A DNA stretch of 64,000 nt from an uncultured Pseudodesulfovibrio sp. (GTDB lineage: Bacteria > Desulfobacterota > Desulfovibrionia > Desulfovibrionales > Desulfovibrionaceae): assembly GCF_963664965.1 (NCBI RefSeq), contig NZ_OY761823.1, forward strand, positions 2,250,001 through 2,314,000, read 5' to 3'. Shown piece by piece: positions 18,219 through 27,963 of this stretch. Below the pieces are notes generated by a model. That model saw only the letters and a list, made by a program, of their open reading frames with translations. It was not told the DNA's origin and did not search any database. How positions within the stretch are numbered: the first letter of the stretch is position 1; each line of letters starts with the position of its first letter. The translations under genes were made by a program, and so were the position numbers.

Positions 18219-18860
18219 ATGGTTGATCCGGTAAGGTCCAGAGAGCGCATGGTGCGCGAACAGATTGAAGCACGAGGCGTGTCCGATCCGGCAGTGTTGG
18301 ATGCGATGCGCTCCTTGCCGAGACATCTCTTCGTGGAAGAGGCCCTCGCTTACAAGGCTTATTCGGACGGTCCCTTGCCCATAGGTGAAGGGCAGACCAT
18401 TTCCCAGCCGTACATCGTGGCACTCATGTCGGAACTTCTGGAGGTCGAACCCGGGATGAAGGTGCTCGAAATCGGCACTGGGTCCGGATATCAGGCCGCA
18501 GTGCTCGCAAAGATCGGCGCAGAAGTGTATACGGTCGAGCGGATAAAGAAGCTTTTCTTCACGGCGCGCAAGCGATTCATGGATATGCGTATGTTTTCGG
18601 TCAAGCTCAAGCTCGACGACGGGACAATGGGATGGCCGGATGAAGCGCCGTTTGACAGAATTATTGTCACTGCCGGAGGGCCCGAAGTTCCGGAACCTCT
18701 CATCGAGCAGCTTGCCGATCCCGGAAGAATGCTTATACCTGTTGGCGACTCGAAGCGATTGCAGACTCTCATGCTCATAGAAAAAAAAGACGGCGAAGTC
18801 ATACGCACCGACAAGGGCGGCGTGGCTTTTGTCGATCTTGTTGGAAGACACGGCTGGTAA
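18219..18860 (+). CDS. pcm: Protein-L-isoaspartate O-methyltransferase
   Basis: 213 residues. It has the PCMT hallmarks: isoaspartyl-region [13 protein letters not shown], AdoMet motif [17 protein letters not shown] and motif [16 protein letters not shown]. It methylates L-isoaspartyl residues to start repair of aged proteins. AGGAG 5 nt before the ATG at 18219 fixes the start; the frame is open 144 nt further but without conserved residues. It is the first gene of a tight plus-strand run. Confidence 0.94.
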   Translation: MVDPVRSRERMVREQIEARGVSDPAVLDAMRSLPRHLFVEEALAYKAYSDGPLPIGEGQTISQPYIVALMSELLEVEPGMKVLEIGTGSGYQAAVLAKIGAEVYTVERIKKLFFTARKRFMDMRMFSVKLKLDDGTMGWPDEAPFDRIIVTAGGPEVPEPLIEQLADPGRMLIPVGDSKRLQTLMLIEKKDGEVIRTDKGGVAFVDLVGRHGW

Positions 18861-18869
18861 ATACTCAAT

Positions 18870-19847
18870 ATGTCTAAAGGTAATATCTCGTTTTCTCAGG
18901 CTTTCATGGAAAGTCCCGGTCCGCGTAGTCTCAAGAGCGGCGGCCTGCTGTGGGCAAAAGGTTTTTGCATGGGGGCTGCCGATATTATTCCCGGCGTTTC
19001 CGGTGGAACCATTGCCTTTATTACCGGTATTTACAGTCAGCTCGTTGATGCCATCCGTTCGTTTGATCTGGATTTTGCCAAGCGGCTTTGTCTATTCGAC
19101 CTGACCGGCGCGCTTGCCGGGACGCATCTTCGATTTCTCGCCTGCCTGCTGTTCGGCATATTGACGGCAGTGGTCAGTATGGCGCGTGTGATGAATTACA
19201 TGCTGCATTCGCATCCTGTCGAAATCTGGTCGCTTTTTTTTGGGCTGATCGGGGCCTCGATATATGTCGTCGGACGGGAAATTTCATCATTCAATGCAGC
19301 CAATCTGCTGTGCATCATGGCGGGAGCTGCGGGTAGCTATTTGCTGGTAGGCATGATTCCTGTGACAACGCCGGAGACGCTGACATTTGTTTTTCTGTGC
19401 GGATCCATTGCCATCTGTGCCATGATTCTGCCGGGAATCAGTGGTGCCTTCCTGCTTCTGATGCTCGGAAAGTATGAATATATCACCCGAACTCTGAAAA
19501 ATCCTTTTGTTACGGAAAATCTTGTGGTCATCGGGGTGTTTGCTGCCGGTGCGGCCGTTGGCATCATTGTCTTTTCCCGTGTCCTGCATTACCTTCTGCA
19601 TCGGTGGCATGCGGCCACCATCAGCGTTCTGACCGGATTCATGATCGGGGCGTTGCGAAAGGTCTGGCCGTGGAAGGATGTGCTTGAGACGGTCACCATT
19701 CGAGGAAAGGTGCATGTTCTGCGTGAGATGAATGTACTTCCTTCCGGTTTTGACAGTGAAGTTTTTCTGGCGATCGGTCTGGCTGTTGCCGGTGCGGTTG
19801 CCGTGTTGATGCTGGACAGGTTGTCCGGCAGTGTGAAAAAGGTATGA
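18870..19847 (+). CDS. DUF368 membrane protein (PopT-like polyprenyl-phosphate translocase)
   Basis: 325 residues with eight or more hydrophobic segments. The DUF368 signature is duplicated: MGAADIIPGVSGGTIAFITG near residue 35 and ICAMILPGISGAFLLLMLGK near residue 180, forming two inverted pseudo-repeats. Members of this family were shown to recycle undecaprenyl phosphate across the inner membrane, supporting cell-wall and O-antigen synthesis. Assignment to that role here is by family only. It begins 9 nt after pcm. Confidence 0.85.
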   Translation: MSKGNISFSQAFMESPGPRSLKSGGLLWAKGFCMGAADIIPGVSGGTIAFITGIYSQLVDAIRSFDLDFAKRLCLFDLTGALAGTHLRFLACLLFGILTAVVSMARVMNYMLHSHPVEIWSLFFGLIGASIYVVGREISSFNAANLLCIMAGAAGSYLLVGMIPVTTPETLTFVFLCGSIAICAMILPGISGAFLLLMLGKYEYITRTLKNPFVTENLVVIGVFAAGAAVGIIVFSRVLHYLLHRWHAATISVLTGFMIGALRKVWPWKDVLETVTIRGKVHVLREMNVLPSGFDSEVFLAIGLAVAGAVAVLMLDRLSGSVKKV

Positions 19848-19892
19848 TGCGGTCCTTGAAACGGCCGTACAAAACAATAGCGAGTAAGAAAA

Positions 19893-20780
19893 ATGAGTGA
19901 TTGCAGTTCCGGCTCCTGCGGGGGCGGCGGAAACGGTCAGGCAAGTGCCAAGATGCAGATCCAGGATGAGATGATCAAGTCCACCCTGGGGAAGATCAAA
20001 CATAAACTTTTCATCATGAGCGGCAAGGGCGGCGTGGGCAAGAGCTCCGTGTCCGTCAACGTAGCCGCAGCTTTGGCTGCCAAGGGGTTCAAGGTGGGCA
20101 TTCTGGATGTCGATATCCATGGCCCCAGTGTCCCGACCCTGCTCGGCATTTCCGGTCTCATGGATACGGACCGCGGTTCCCTGATGGTTCCTATGGAATA
20201 CAACGAGAATCTGCATGTCGTTTCCATGGAGTCACTGCTCAAGGATCCCGATCAGGCTGTTCTGTGGCGTGGCCCCATGAAGACGTCCGCCATTCGCCAG
20301 TTCGTGTCCGACGTTCAGTGGGGCGAGCTTGATTTCCTCGTTGTCGATTCCCCGCCCGGTACCGGTGATGAACCCATGACCGTACTGAAGACAGTGCCCG
20401 AAGCTCTGTGTGTCGTGGTGACCACCCCGCAGGAAGTTTCTCTGTCCGATGTGCGTAAGTCCATCAATTTCCTTCAGTATGCCCAGGCCAATGTCCTTGG
20501 CGTCGTGGAGAACATGAGTGGTTTGGTTTGTCCGCATTGCCATGAGTCCATTGACCTGTTCAAGAAGGGCGGAGGCAAGGAAACGGCAGAAAAATACGGC
20601 CTGAACTTCCTTGGTGCCATCCCGCTTGATCCGGCTACTGTTGTCGCTGGTGACCTCGGCACTCCTGTGGTACTGCTTGAGGAGGAATCGTTCGCCAAGA
20701 AGGCTTTCCTTGAATTGGCAGAGACTATTGCGGATGCAGCCGAGCAGAGCTTTGAGGCCGCTTCCACCACCCATGCCTAG
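19893..20780 (+). CDS. Mrp/NBP35-type P-loop ATPase, Fe-S cluster carrier
   Basis: 295 residues. The deviant Walker A GKGGVGKSSVSVNVAAALA lies near residue 48, with DVDIHGPS and DSPPGTGDE following. A C-terminal CPHC motif would bind the bridging Fe-S cluster, and the N-terminal DCSSGSCGGGG adds two more cysteines, as in NBP35-like variants. It is probably a cytoplasmic scaffold delivering 4Fe-4S clusters to apo-enzymes. It is followed by pgsA after 9 nt. Confidence 0.92.
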   Translation: MSDCSSGSCGGGGNGQASAKMQIQDEMIKSTLGKIKHKLFIMSGKGGVGKSSVSVNVAAALAAKGFKVGILDVDIHGPSVPTLLGISGLMDTDRGSLMVPMEYNENLHVVSMESLLKDPDQAVLWRGPMKTSAIRQFVSDVQWGELDFLVVDSPPGTGDEPMTVLKTVPEALCVVVTTPQEVSLSDVRKSINFLQYAQANVLGVVENMSGLVCPHCHESIDLFKKGGGKETAEKYGLNFLGAIPLDPATVVAGDLGTPVVLLEEESFAKKAFLELAETIADAAEQSFEAASTTHA

Positions 20781-20789
20781 GCTGGAGAA

Positions 20790-21374
20790 ATGAACAAAGA
20801 AATATTCAATTTGCCCAACTGTCTGACCATGGCGCGCATATTGGCGGCACCGATTATCGTGTTCCTCCTGTATGTCGAGATGTGGTTTCAGTTCAAGATT
20901 GGCGCGTACTGTGCGTTCGGCGTGTTCTTTTTGGCTTCGGTCACGGATTACCTCGACGGCAAGATTGCGCGCAAGACTGGTGTCATTACCAATCTGGGCA
21001 AATTCCTTGACCCGCTTGCCGACAAGCTGCTTATCGGTTCAGTGTTGATCATGTTGGTCCGGCTCGGCCCCGAATGGCGGGTGCCGGCCTGGATCGTAAT
21101 TATCATCATCTGCCGGGAGCTGGCTGTTACCGGCATGCGGGCTATTGCCGCCGAGATGGGGGAAGTCGTCGCGGCCGATAAGTTCGGCAAGGCCAAGACC
21201 CTGATTCAGAGTCTGGCTACGGGCTTTTTGGTCTTTCACTATCCTTTCTTCGGAGTGGATGTACGTCCGATTGGTCAGGTCTTGTTGTGGCTGGCTCTGG
21301 CGTTGACGGTTTTCTCCGGCGGGAATTATCTGTACAATTTCTATAAAAAGTGGTTAAATTCCGAAGAGAATTGA
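20790..21374 (+). CDS. pgsA: CDP-diacylglycerol-glycerol-3-phosphate phosphatidyltransferase
   Basis: 194 residues, a polytopic membrane protein. The CDP-alcohol phosphotransferase signature is intact as DGKIARKTGVITNLGKFLD followed by PLADK, giving the four metal-binding aspartates. It makes phosphatidylglycerol phosphate, the first step to PG and cardiolipin. A cardiolipin synthase lies elsewhere in the window (49956-51401). NLPNCLTMARI at the start is typical of PgsA. Confidence 0.93.
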   Translation: MNKEIFNLPNCLTMARILAAPIIVFLLYVEMWFQFKIGAYCAFGVFFLASVTDYLDGKIARKTGVITNLGKFLDPLADKLLIGSVLIMLVRLGPEWRVPAWIVIIIICRELAVTGMRAIAAEMGEVVAADKFGKAKTLIQSLATGFLVFHYPFFGVDVRPIGQVLLWLALALTVFSGGNYLYNFYKKWLNSEEN

Positions 21375-21394
21375 ACAGTAAGGCGGTTATCAGC

Positions 21395-21673
21395 ATGCCC
21401 GAATCCAGTTCCGTGAACCACCTCGTACGTATTACCAACTGTCTCCAGACTATTCTTGAGCTGGAGCCGCAGTTGGAGAAACTTGAGCATGGCAATTCGC
21501 TTTTGGACGAGTTCGCCGTGCTCAAATCGTTTCTCGAAAAAATCGACAAGGTGGATTTGAGCGAAGCTGATGTCGAACGTATTGAAACCGCTACAGTGAA
21601 TTTTCTCAAGGAATTGCAGGCTCCTCTTGCTCAGGCAAAGGCGCGTGCGAAAAAGAAACGCAGGCTTCAGTAA
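21395..21673 (+). CDS. Small conserved hypothetical protein
   Basis: 92 residues from the ATG at 21395, with AAGGCGG upstream; the frame stays open into pgsA but without a good start. It is helical and acidic, with a basic C-terminal tail (KARAKKKRRLQ). No domain recognised. It lies between pgsA and the ftsB-like gene with short gaps, so it is in the same operon. Possible envelope or division link by context only. Confidence 0.65.
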   Translation: MPESSSVNHLVRITNCLQTILELEPQLEKLEHGNSLLDEFAVLKSFLEKIDKVDLSEADVERIETATVNFLKELQAPLAQAKARAKKKRRLQ

Positions 21674-21676
21674 GAT

Positions 21677-22000
21677 ATGCATGGACGCGTTCTACTCGTC
21701 GCTCTGTTGCTCTTCATCAACCTGTTCCTTTTGTTCAGGCTGATTTGGAGTGATCAGGGCGTTTTTGCGTATCTCGAGTTGAAGAACCGCTATGAGGTGT
21801 TGCAGTCGAAAATTGATTCGGTTGACGAACAGAGTCTGGACTTGAGTCAGGAAATCCGACGGCTCAAATCCGATAAGGCGTATCAGGAGAAAGTCGTTCG
21901 TGAACGAATGAATTTTGTCAAAAAGGACGAAATATTATACATTTTCCCGGATGAAACCACCAACGACCGCGGAGACGGAAGTAATGAGCAAGAAAATTGA
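21677..22000 (+). CDS. ftsB: FtsB/DivIC-type septum formation initiator
   Basis: 107 residues: one N-terminal transmembrane helix (about 4-24), then a leucine-zipper coiled coil (YEVLQSKIDSVDEQSLDLSQEI), then the conserved VVRERMNFVKKDEILYIFP ending typical of FtsB/DivIC. It would bridge FtsQ and FtsL in the divisome. The following gene overlaps its end by 17 nt. Identity of the family is good; FtsB against other DivIC-like proteins is less certain. Confidence 0.8.
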   Translation: MHGRVLLVALLLFINLFLLFRLIWSDQGVFAYLELKNRYEVLQSKIDSVDEQSLDLSQEIRRLKSDKAYQEKVVRERMNFVKKDEILYIFPDETTNDRGDGSNEQEN

Positions 22001-22781
22001 GTGGTATCAAGAAGTTCTCTCTCTGGAACCCGGATCAAGGGTTTTCTTTCCTCTGGCGAAGCTGTTTGTTGAAAACGGTATGCCGGAGGATGCGGTTATC
22101 ACTCTATGCAGGGGGCTGGACAGGCATCCTGACTATCTTGAAGCCCGCATGCTTCTTGTCGAGCTCCTGACGGAGCTGGGCCGTGAAAATGAAGTTCATG
22201 ACCATCTCGAACGGGTTATCAATCCGTTGCGTGATTATTCGGCTTTCTGGCGAGGGTGGGCAAGGAGCCTGCCGCCGGAACAGCGGGATCTTGCCGTTTT
22301 CCTGATGCTGGTGTCGGCGAATCTTTCTGGTGACACGATCAAGTGGACGGACGTTGTCTTCGAAGGTATCAGCACGTTGGCTGATCGTTTGGTGGGAGCG
22401 CCTTTGCCTCCGCCAGCCGACTGTCCGCCTCCGTCCTATCTTCCGTCCGTGGAAGCCGTGCCCGAAGAAGAGTTCGACAGGGAAGAGAGCGAAGTGGCCA
22501 AGCCGCGCAGCGGATCATTTCGCACCAAGACCATGGCCGACCTGCTTGCGTCTCAGGGCGACATTGACGGCGCACTGGAAATTTATCGGGAATTGGTGCA
22601 TTCCTCCGTGTCCGACGAACGGCGCACCGAGCTTGAAGGGCGTATCGCGGAACTGGAAGGCAGGCAGGGGGATGTAGAAGCTCCTTGTCAGGAAGATGCA
22701 TTCAGTGCTCATGCCAAGAATCGTCTTATCAGCACGTTGGAGACTCTGGCGTCTCGTTTTGAAGCCAGAATCCAGAACTAG
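21984..22781 (+). CDS. Tetratricopeptide-repeat-like protein
   Basis: 265 residues from the ATG at 21984, overlapping the ftsB-like gene by 17 nt. The N-terminal ~60 residues look like TPR helices (FFPLAKLFVENGMPEDAVITLCRG), and a C-terminal repeat reads MADLLASQGDIDGALEIYRELV. Between them is a Pro-rich linker (PPPADCPPPSYLPS). It has no signal peptide. It is probably a cytoplasmic scaffold protein; the partner is unknown, perhaps the FtsB-like protein by coupling. Confidence 0.75.
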   Translation: MSKKIEWYQEVLSLEPGSRVFFPLAKLFVENGMPEDAVITLCRGLDRHPDYLEARMLLVELLTELGRENEVHDHLERVINPLRDYSAFWRGWARSLPPEQRDLAVFLMLVSANLSGDTIKWTDVVFEGISTLADRLVGAPLPPPADCPPPSYLPSVEAVPEEEFDREESEVAKPRSGSFRTKTMADLLASQGDIDGALEIYRELVHSSVSDERRTELEGRIAELEGRQGDVEAPCQEDAFSAHAKNRLISTLETLASRFEARIQN

Positions 22782-22826
22782 CAACCGATCGGCGGCAGCG
22801 GGAAATCCTGCTGTCTGCTGCACAAT

Positions 22827-23633
22827 ATGTACATAAAAAATATGAAATTCGCTTCATTGGTAATGTTGGTCATGATCTTGCTGTCCACTGGGTGCAGTGC
22901 GTGGCGATCGACCTCGAAATACGCCAAGGAATCCTGGAAGACCACCAAGGACTATATTGATCCGCCGCCACAGATTGATACGGATAGCTATCAGTTTGAG
23001 AATCCGAACCTTGAGAAGTTGGCGAAATTGTTTACTCCGGTGGACGGTCCGTTGACTTCCCTGGCCCGATTCGTGGATGACAAGGACACTCTGCCCGGGG
23101 TTGACTGGCTTGATCTCCTGATGACCCGTTTCCCGTGGGTTCATCGTGTTCTCGTGACCGATGAAGAGGGAACCATCATCTTCATGCAGCCGGAGATTCC
23201 GGTTAAGAAGATTGAGAAACCTCTCGTGTTTGAGGGGGTTTGGCGTGATATTCAGCTTTTGACCGTGGTGGACTATTCCGACCTCGGACCGGAGCTCTAT
23301 ATTGGTCGTCCGTACTTCGAGGATGTGGACTTCAGGGGGATCATCGGTGTTGGATTTGATCCGAGAGCACTGCTGAGCCTGAGCCCTGATCCCAAGGAAT
23401 TGATGATCATTCATCCGGGTGGCGGCGTGTGGGCGCGCGGCGCTGATGTTGATGAAGAAGCCATTCTGGCGGTTCCCTGGAATGAAATCCTCGAGGATGA
23501 GGTGCAGGGACAGATCAAGATAGGTGATAAATATTATACTTGGCTTGCTCGATACGTTGGGGACGATCATTATGTATATGCCACGGAAAGCGTGGACCCC
23601 AAGGCGACAGGCTCTTCGTGGTGGCCATTTTAA
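22827..23633 (+). CDS. Predicted lipoprotein of unknown function
   Basis: 268 residues. The N-terminal lipoprotein signal ends in the lipobox LSTGC with Cys23, so it is probably lipid-anchored in the envelope. The mature part has an alpha/beta region (about 80-235) with VLVTDEEGTIIFMQPEIPV and YIGRPYFED. That resembles a PAS/Cache-like fold in outline, but I cannot assign it. It ends SSWWPF. A start at 22842 (MKFASL) is equally possible. It sits between the TPR gene and fbp. Confidence 0.75.
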   Translation: MYIKNMKFASLVMLVMILLSTGCSAWRSTSKYAKESWKTTKDYIDPPPQIDTDSYQFENPNLEKLAKLFTPVDGPLTSLARFVDDKDTLPGVDWLDLLMTRFPWVHRVLVTDEEGTIIFMQPEIPVKKIEKPLVFEGVWRDIQLLTVVDYSDLGPELYIGRPYFEDVDFRGIIGVGFDPRALLSLSPDPKELMIIHPGGGVWARGADVDEEAILAVPWNEILEDEVQGQIKIGDKYYTWLARYVGDDHYVYATESVDPKATGSSWWPF

Positions 23634-23678
23634 AGTTGGCTGTTGAATTTAATGCAAATACGGGCAAAGGAAGTAACG

Positions 23679-24710
23679 ATGCCGCAACAGGTTACGGTTA
23701 CTGAACATATTCTTCTGCACCAGAAAATGGTGCCGGGTGCGACTGGACAGTTTACTCGGTTGTTTAACGAGATTGTCTTGTCTGCCAAAATCATATCTCG
23801 CGCGGTCAACAAGGCCGGACTTGTCGATGTTCTCGGGTTTACCGGCGATGTCAATGTGCAGGGCGAGGAAGTCAAGAAGCTTGACGAATACGCCAACCGG
23901 ATTCTTATTCATCGTTTGGCACGATCCGGCGTGTTGTGCGCCATGGCGTCGGAAGAAAACGCCGATATCATTGAAGTCCCCGAGTCTCTGCCACGGGGTG
24001 ATTACGTCATTATCTTCGATCCGCTGGATGGTTCGTCCAATATTGATGTCAACGTCAATATCGGAACGATTTTTTCCATCTTCAAGCGTAAAAGTGACCC
24101 GGATGCCGCGCTCATGTCCGGTGATGTCCTGCAAAAAGGGTCGGAACAGGTCGCGGCGGGGTATATCCTGTATGGTTCTTCAACCATGCTTGTTTTCTCG
24201 TCCGGTGATGGTGTGCACGGATTCACCATGGACCCCAGTGTCGGTGAATTCATTCTGTCACACCCCAATATCCGTATCCCGGAGCAGGGCAAGATTTACT
24301 CTGTCAACGAAGGGTATGAACGGTATTGGGACCGGGCTACGAAAAAGGCGCTGTCCTATTTCAAATCGCCCAAGAATGCGCTCCGCAAGCCTTACAGCGG
24401 CCGGTACATAGGCTCTCTGGTTGCGGATTTTCACCGCAATCTGCTCTATGGTGGAATTTTCATGTATCCCGCTGACCTGCGTGATCCCAAGAAGCCCACT
24501 GGCAAGCTGCGTCTGACCTGCGAGTGCAATCCCATGGCCTACATCGTAGAGCAGGCCGGTGGCATGGCGACAGACGGGTTGAACCGGATTCTCGACATCG
24601 AGCCGGATCATCTGCATCAGCGCGTTCCTTTCTTCTGCGGTTCCTACAATGACGTGGAGAAAGTCCGTGAATTGTTCGCGACTGAGGCCCGGAGAAAGAA
24701 GAATAAATAA
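23679..24710 (+). CDS. fbp: Class I fructose-1,6-bisphosphatase
   Basis: 343 residues. The class I metal/phosphate motif [12 protein letters not shown] is intact, and the [21 protein letters not shown] substrate region is recognisable. It hydrolyses fructose-1,6-bisphosphate for gluconeogenesis. AAAGGAAG sits 5 nt before the ATG at 23679; a longer frame from 23643 lacks support. Its stop overlaps the tsaD start in TAATG, so the two are translationally coupled. Confidence 0.95.
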   Translation: MPQQVTVTEHILLHQKMVPGATGQFTRLFNEIVLSAKIISRAVNKAGLVDVLGFTGDVNVQGEEVKKLDEYANRILIHRLARSGVLCAMASEENADIIEVPESLPRGDYVIIFDPLDGSSNIDVNVNIGTIFSIFKRKSDPDAALMSGDVLQKGSEQVAAGYILYGSSTMLVFSSGDGVHGFTMDPSVGEFILSHPNIRIPEQGKIYSVNEGYERYWDRATKKALSYFKSPKNALRKPYSGRYIGSLVADFHRNLLYGGIFMYPADLRDPKKPTGKLRLTCECNPMAYIVEQAGGMATDGLNRILDIEPDHLHQRVPFFCGSYNDVEKVRELFATEARRKKNK

Positions 24711-25801
24711 TGCTCACTCTCGGTATTGAGACCTCCTGTGACGAGACCGCCGTGGCCCTTGTGGACAACGGGCGGTTGCTCGGTGAAAAACTCGCTACGC
24801 AGATTGATGTGCATGCGCTGTTTGGCGGTGTGGTGCCAGAGATTGCGTCGCGTGAGCATCTTCGCGTGCTGCCTCGTCTCTTCAGTGAATTGCTGGATGA
24901 GACCGGGGTGAAGCCCGATGAGATCGAAAACATTGCCGTGGCGCGTGGTCCCGGGTTGCTCGGCAGCCTTCTGGTCGGTGTCAGCTTTGCCAAGGGGTTG
25001 TGTCTGTCCACGAATGCCCGTCTTGTCGGGGTGAACCATTTATGGGCGCATCTTCTTGCCCCGGGGCTGGAGCAGGAATTGGTTTTCCCTGCCATAGGCC
25101 TGCTTGTGTCAGGTGGACATACCCACACCTACCTCATCAAGTCGCCTGTTGAATTCGAATTGCTGGGCCGGACTCTGGACGACGCTGCCGGAGAAGCATT
25201 TGACAAGGTCGCGAAAGTCCTGAATTTCCCGTATCCTGGCGGTCGTTACATTGACCAGCTGTCACAGGAGTCCGAGCCGGATACCAAACTGTTTCCGCGT
25301 GCTTTCATTGAAAATCAGAGCCTTGATTTCAGTTTCAGCGGCGTCAAGACGGCGGTTGCCAATTACGTGGCCTCGCATCCTGAGCTTGTGTTTGATGAGA
25401 TGGCGGATGCCGCTGCCATCAACGCCTTGTCCGGTGATCGTCGTGAAGCGTTGAGCCGTGTGTGTGCGTCATTCAACTGGAGTGTGGCTGACACATTGCG
25501 TATCAAGGTTGAGCGTGCCCTCAAGAAAGCGGACGGGGTGAAGAGCCTCATTGTCGCTGGCGGTGTGGCCGCAAACAGCATGGTACGCGAGTATATGGGA
25601 CGGGTGGCCGCTGAGAACAATCTGACGTTGACGTTGCCCGGACTTTCGCTGTGTACCGACAACGGTGCCATGATCGCGTACGCCGGTTGGCTGTTCGGCA
25701 GTTCCGGCTACTCTCATGACTTGGCTTTGGAGGCCATACCGCGAGGAAGAGTGGTACCGCTTGATTGGACAGTAAACGGTGACAAAAGTGCGAATGAATG
25801 A
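24710..25801 (+). CDS. tsaD: tRNA N6-threonylcarbamoyladenosine transferase subunit TsaD
   Basis: 363 residues, ASKHA fold. It starts with [17 protein letters not shown]. The metal-binding VNHLWAH and the late [13 protein letters not shown] and [12 protein letters not shown] motifs are present. With TsaB/C/E it makes t6A37 in ANN-decoding tRNAs. The start overlaps the fbp stop by one base. Confidence 0.96.
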   Translation: MLTLGIETSCDETAVALVDNGRLLGEKLATQIDVHALFGGVVPEIASREHLRVLPRLFSELLDETGVKPDEIENIAVARGPGLLGSLLVGVSFAKGLCLSTNARLVGVNHLWAHLLAPGLEQELVFPAIGLLVSGGHTHTYLIKSPVEFELLGRTLDDAAGEAFDKVAKVLNFPYPGGRYIDQLSQESEPDTKLFPRAFIENQSLDFSFSGVKTAVANYVASHPELVFDEMADAAAINALSGDRREALSRVCASFNWSVADTLRIKVERALKKADGVKSLIVAGGVAANSMVREYMGRVAAENNLTLTLPGLSLCTDNGAMIAYAGWLFGSSGYSHDLALEAIPRGRVVPLDWTVNGDKSANE

Positions 25802-25819
25802 TATTTTCCTGAGTGCTTC

Positions 25820-25848
25820 TTGACAGTACAGTATGTGGGTTCTATTTT
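25820..25848 (+). promoter_or_regulatory. Sigma-70-type promoter of the trxA unit
   Basis: TTGACA (25820-25825), 17-bp spacer, TATTTT (25843-25848), about 100 bp upstream of the trxA start. Confidence 0.65.
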
Positions 25849-25945
25849 AAGATAATTGTTTGAACACATGTCGCATTCGAGTCAATCGAACGCGCCTGAG
25901 CCTGATAATCAGTTGCCCGGATTCCGGGAAAAAAAGGAGAAATCT

Positions 25946-26266
25946 ATGGCGAATCAGATCACTGACGGTAATTTTGAGCAGGAAGTGCTCCAGAGCGATG
26001 TCCCTGTCCTTATTGATTTCTGGGCTCCCTGGTGCGGTCCCTGTCGTGCGATGGGTCCGGTTATCGACGAGCTTGCAGAAGAGTACGACGGTCAGGTGAA
26101 AATCGTGAAAATGAACGTCGATGAAAATTCTGCCACTCCCGGCAAATACGGTATCCGTGCCATTCCTACCCTGATTCTTTTCAAGGGCGGAGAAGTCGTG
26201 GACCAGAGCACCGGCGCTGTCTCCAAGAGCAGCATCAAGGAAATGATTACCAAGAAGGCACTGTAA
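25946..26266 (+). CDS. trxA: Thioredoxin
   Basis: 106 residues with the canonical active site WCGPC (Cys30, Cys33) and the cis-proline segment [11 protein letters not shown]. It reduces protein disulfides in the cytoplasm. AAGGAG 6 nt upstream fixes the ATG at 25946. It is followed after 3 nt by its reductase. Confidence 0.96.
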   Translation: MANQITDGNFEQEVLQSDVPVLIDFWAPWCGPCRAMGPVIDELAEEYDGQVKIVKMNVDENSATPGKYGIRAIPTLILFKGGEVVDQSTGAVSKSSIKEMITKKAL

Positions 26267-26269
26267 TAA

Positions 26270-27190
26270 ATGAAATCTTATGACGCCGTAGTCATAGGGG
26301 GCGGCCCGGCAGGAATGACGGCTGCCCTTTATCTTTTGCGGTCGGGTGTAAAGACCGCCATGATTGAGAAGCTGTCTCCGGGCGGCCAGGTACTCATGAC
26401 GAGTGAGATAGAAAACTATCCCGGATTTCCCAAGGGACTTCAGGGATGGGAACTTGCGGATAAATTTTCGGCTCACCTCGAGAATTATTCACTGGACCGT
26501 ATCAGCGACGAAGTACGTGATATCGAGTTCGGTTCGTCTGTTCATACGATCATGGTCGGAGATGAAGCAGTCCAGACCAAGTCTATTATTCTGGCTACCG
26601 GTTCCCGGTACCGCAAGCTCGGTATTCCGGGTGAAGAGCGGTTGCTTGGACGCGGAGTATCCTACTGCGCGCTGTGTGACGGCAATTTCTTTCGGGATCG
26701 GGATGTGGCCGTTATCGGCGGCGGCAACTCGGCCCTTGAAGAGGCGTTGTATCTTGCTCGCTTGGTGAACAAGGTTTATCTGATTCATCGTCGTCAGGAT
26801 TTCCGCGGACTTGCCTGTTATCAGGACAAGTGCTTCACTCACGAGAAAATCGAGGTCATCCGTAACACCGTTGTGGATGAGATTCAGGGAGCTGATGATC
26901 TTGAATCTCTGGCTTTGCGTAATGTCGAAAGCGGAGAAACGAGTGAACTCAAGGTTGACGGTACGTTTATCTTTGTAGGGTTTGAACCCATCATGGATTT
27001 TGTTTCCGACAAGGTGGAGCAGGACCGTAACGGCATCATTACCGATGTTGAAATGCGGACCAACGTTCCCGGTGTTTTTGCTGCTGGCGACATCCGTTCC
27101 AAGATGTGTCGTCAGGTTGCATCTGCCGTCGGTGACGGTGCGACTGCCGCCAATTCTGCATTCACCTATCTTGAACAGCTCGACGCTTAG
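26270..27190 (+). CDS. trxB: Thioredoxin reductase
   Basis: 306 residues. FAD motif VIGGGPAGMTAALYLL, redox-active CALC, NAD(P)H motif VIGGGNSALEEALYLA, and the NADPH-phosphate pocket HRRQDFRG are all present, as is the C-terminal GVFAAGDIR. The disulfide is CALC where CATC is commonest. With trxA it forms a complete thioredoxin pair. The intact HRR motif favours NADPH, although some desulfovibrios carry atypical reductases. Confidence 0.94.
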   Translation: MKSYDAVVIGGGPAGMTAALYLLRSGVKTAMIEKLSPGGQVLMTSEIENYPGFPKGLQGWELADKFSAHLENYSLDRISDEVRDIEFGSSVHTIMVGDEAVQTKSIILATGSRYRKLGIPGEERLLGRGVSYCALCDGNFFRDRDVAVIGGGNSALEEALYLARLVNKVYLIHRRQDFRGLACYQDKCFTHEKIEVIRNTVVDEIQGADDLESLALRNVESGETSELKVDGTFIFVGFEPIMDFVSDKVEQDRNGIITDVEMRTNVPGVFAAGDIRSKMCRQVASAVGDGATAANSAFTYLEQLDA

Positions 27191-27198
27191 GAGTCCGT

Positions 27199-27927
27199 AT
27201 GCGGTCACCTTTCGTCCTTGCTGCCTTTGTTGCCCTTTGGCTGGCATCCGGCTGCGCTCTGATCGACAGGTATTTCCTGCCACCGCCGGAAGATACGGCC
27301 GAGGAGTTGTATGAGGCCGGTATGGATGCCATGGGCGAGAAGGAATATTACGATGCTCAAGGGTATTTCAACAAGCTCAAGGATCGTTTCCCCTTCAGCC
27401 CGTTCGCGCTCAAGGCGGAACTGGCTCTTGGTGATGCCTATTTCCTTGACGGTGATTATCTCTTGGCTCTTGACGCATACAAGGAATTCGAGGCGTTGCA
27501 TCCCAGCAGCGAGGAGATTCCCTATATTCTTTTTCAGATCGGGAATACGAACTATCACATGTTCGAATCCATTGACCGGAGGCAGGAGAATATCAAGGAA
27601 GGCCTTGAATACTTCTACCGTCTGGAAGAGACATATCCGAACTCCCAATATGCAGATGGTGCGCGGGATCTGATTGTCAAAAGCCGTAGAATTCTCGCGG
27701 AACACGAAGTGTACATGGCGGATTTCTTCTGGCGGACAGAACAATATGGTCCCGCATGGCATCGATATCAGTATGTGGTCGAGAATTTTTCCGACGTACC
27801 TGATTTGCGTGACTATGCTCGTAAGCGGGCAGAGTATTCGTATTTCGAGTACCAGAAGACATTGTCGGAAGATGAACGCCAACGCATTCAGGGTAGCTGG
27901 AAGCTGTGGCTCAAAAAATGGTTGTAA
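27199..27927 (+). CDS. bamD: BamD-like outer-membrane assembly lipoprotein
   Basis: 242 residues. The signal peptide ends in lipobox LASGC (Cys19). Five TPR-like repeats follow, starting AEELYEAGMDAMGEKEYYDAQGYF and KAELALGDAYFLDGDYLLALDAY, matching BamD length and layout. It would work with BamA inserting outer-membrane proteins, confirming a diderm envelope. It starts 8 nt after trxB. Confidence 0.88.
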   Translation: MRSPFVLAAFVALWLASGCALIDRYFLPPPEDTAEELYEAGMDAMGEKEYYDAQGYFNKLKDRFPFSPFALKAELALGDAYFLDGDYLLALDAYKEFEALHPSSEEIPYILFQIGNTNYHMFESIDRRQENIKEGLEYFYRLEETYPNSQYADGARDLIVKSRRILAEHEVYMADFFWRTEQYGPAWHRYQYVVENFSDVPDLRDYARKRAEYSYFEYQKTLSEDERQRIQGSWKLWLKKWL

Positions 27928-27935
27928 ATCAAACA

Positions 27936-27959
27936 AGCGGTCTTCGGGCCGCTTTTTTT
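27936..27959 (+). terminator. Intrinsic terminator after bamD
   Basis: 7-bp stem agcggtc/ggccgct (27936-27942 with 27947-27953) on a TTCG tetraloop, followed by a T run. Confidence 0.85.
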
Positions 27960-27963
27960 GCCT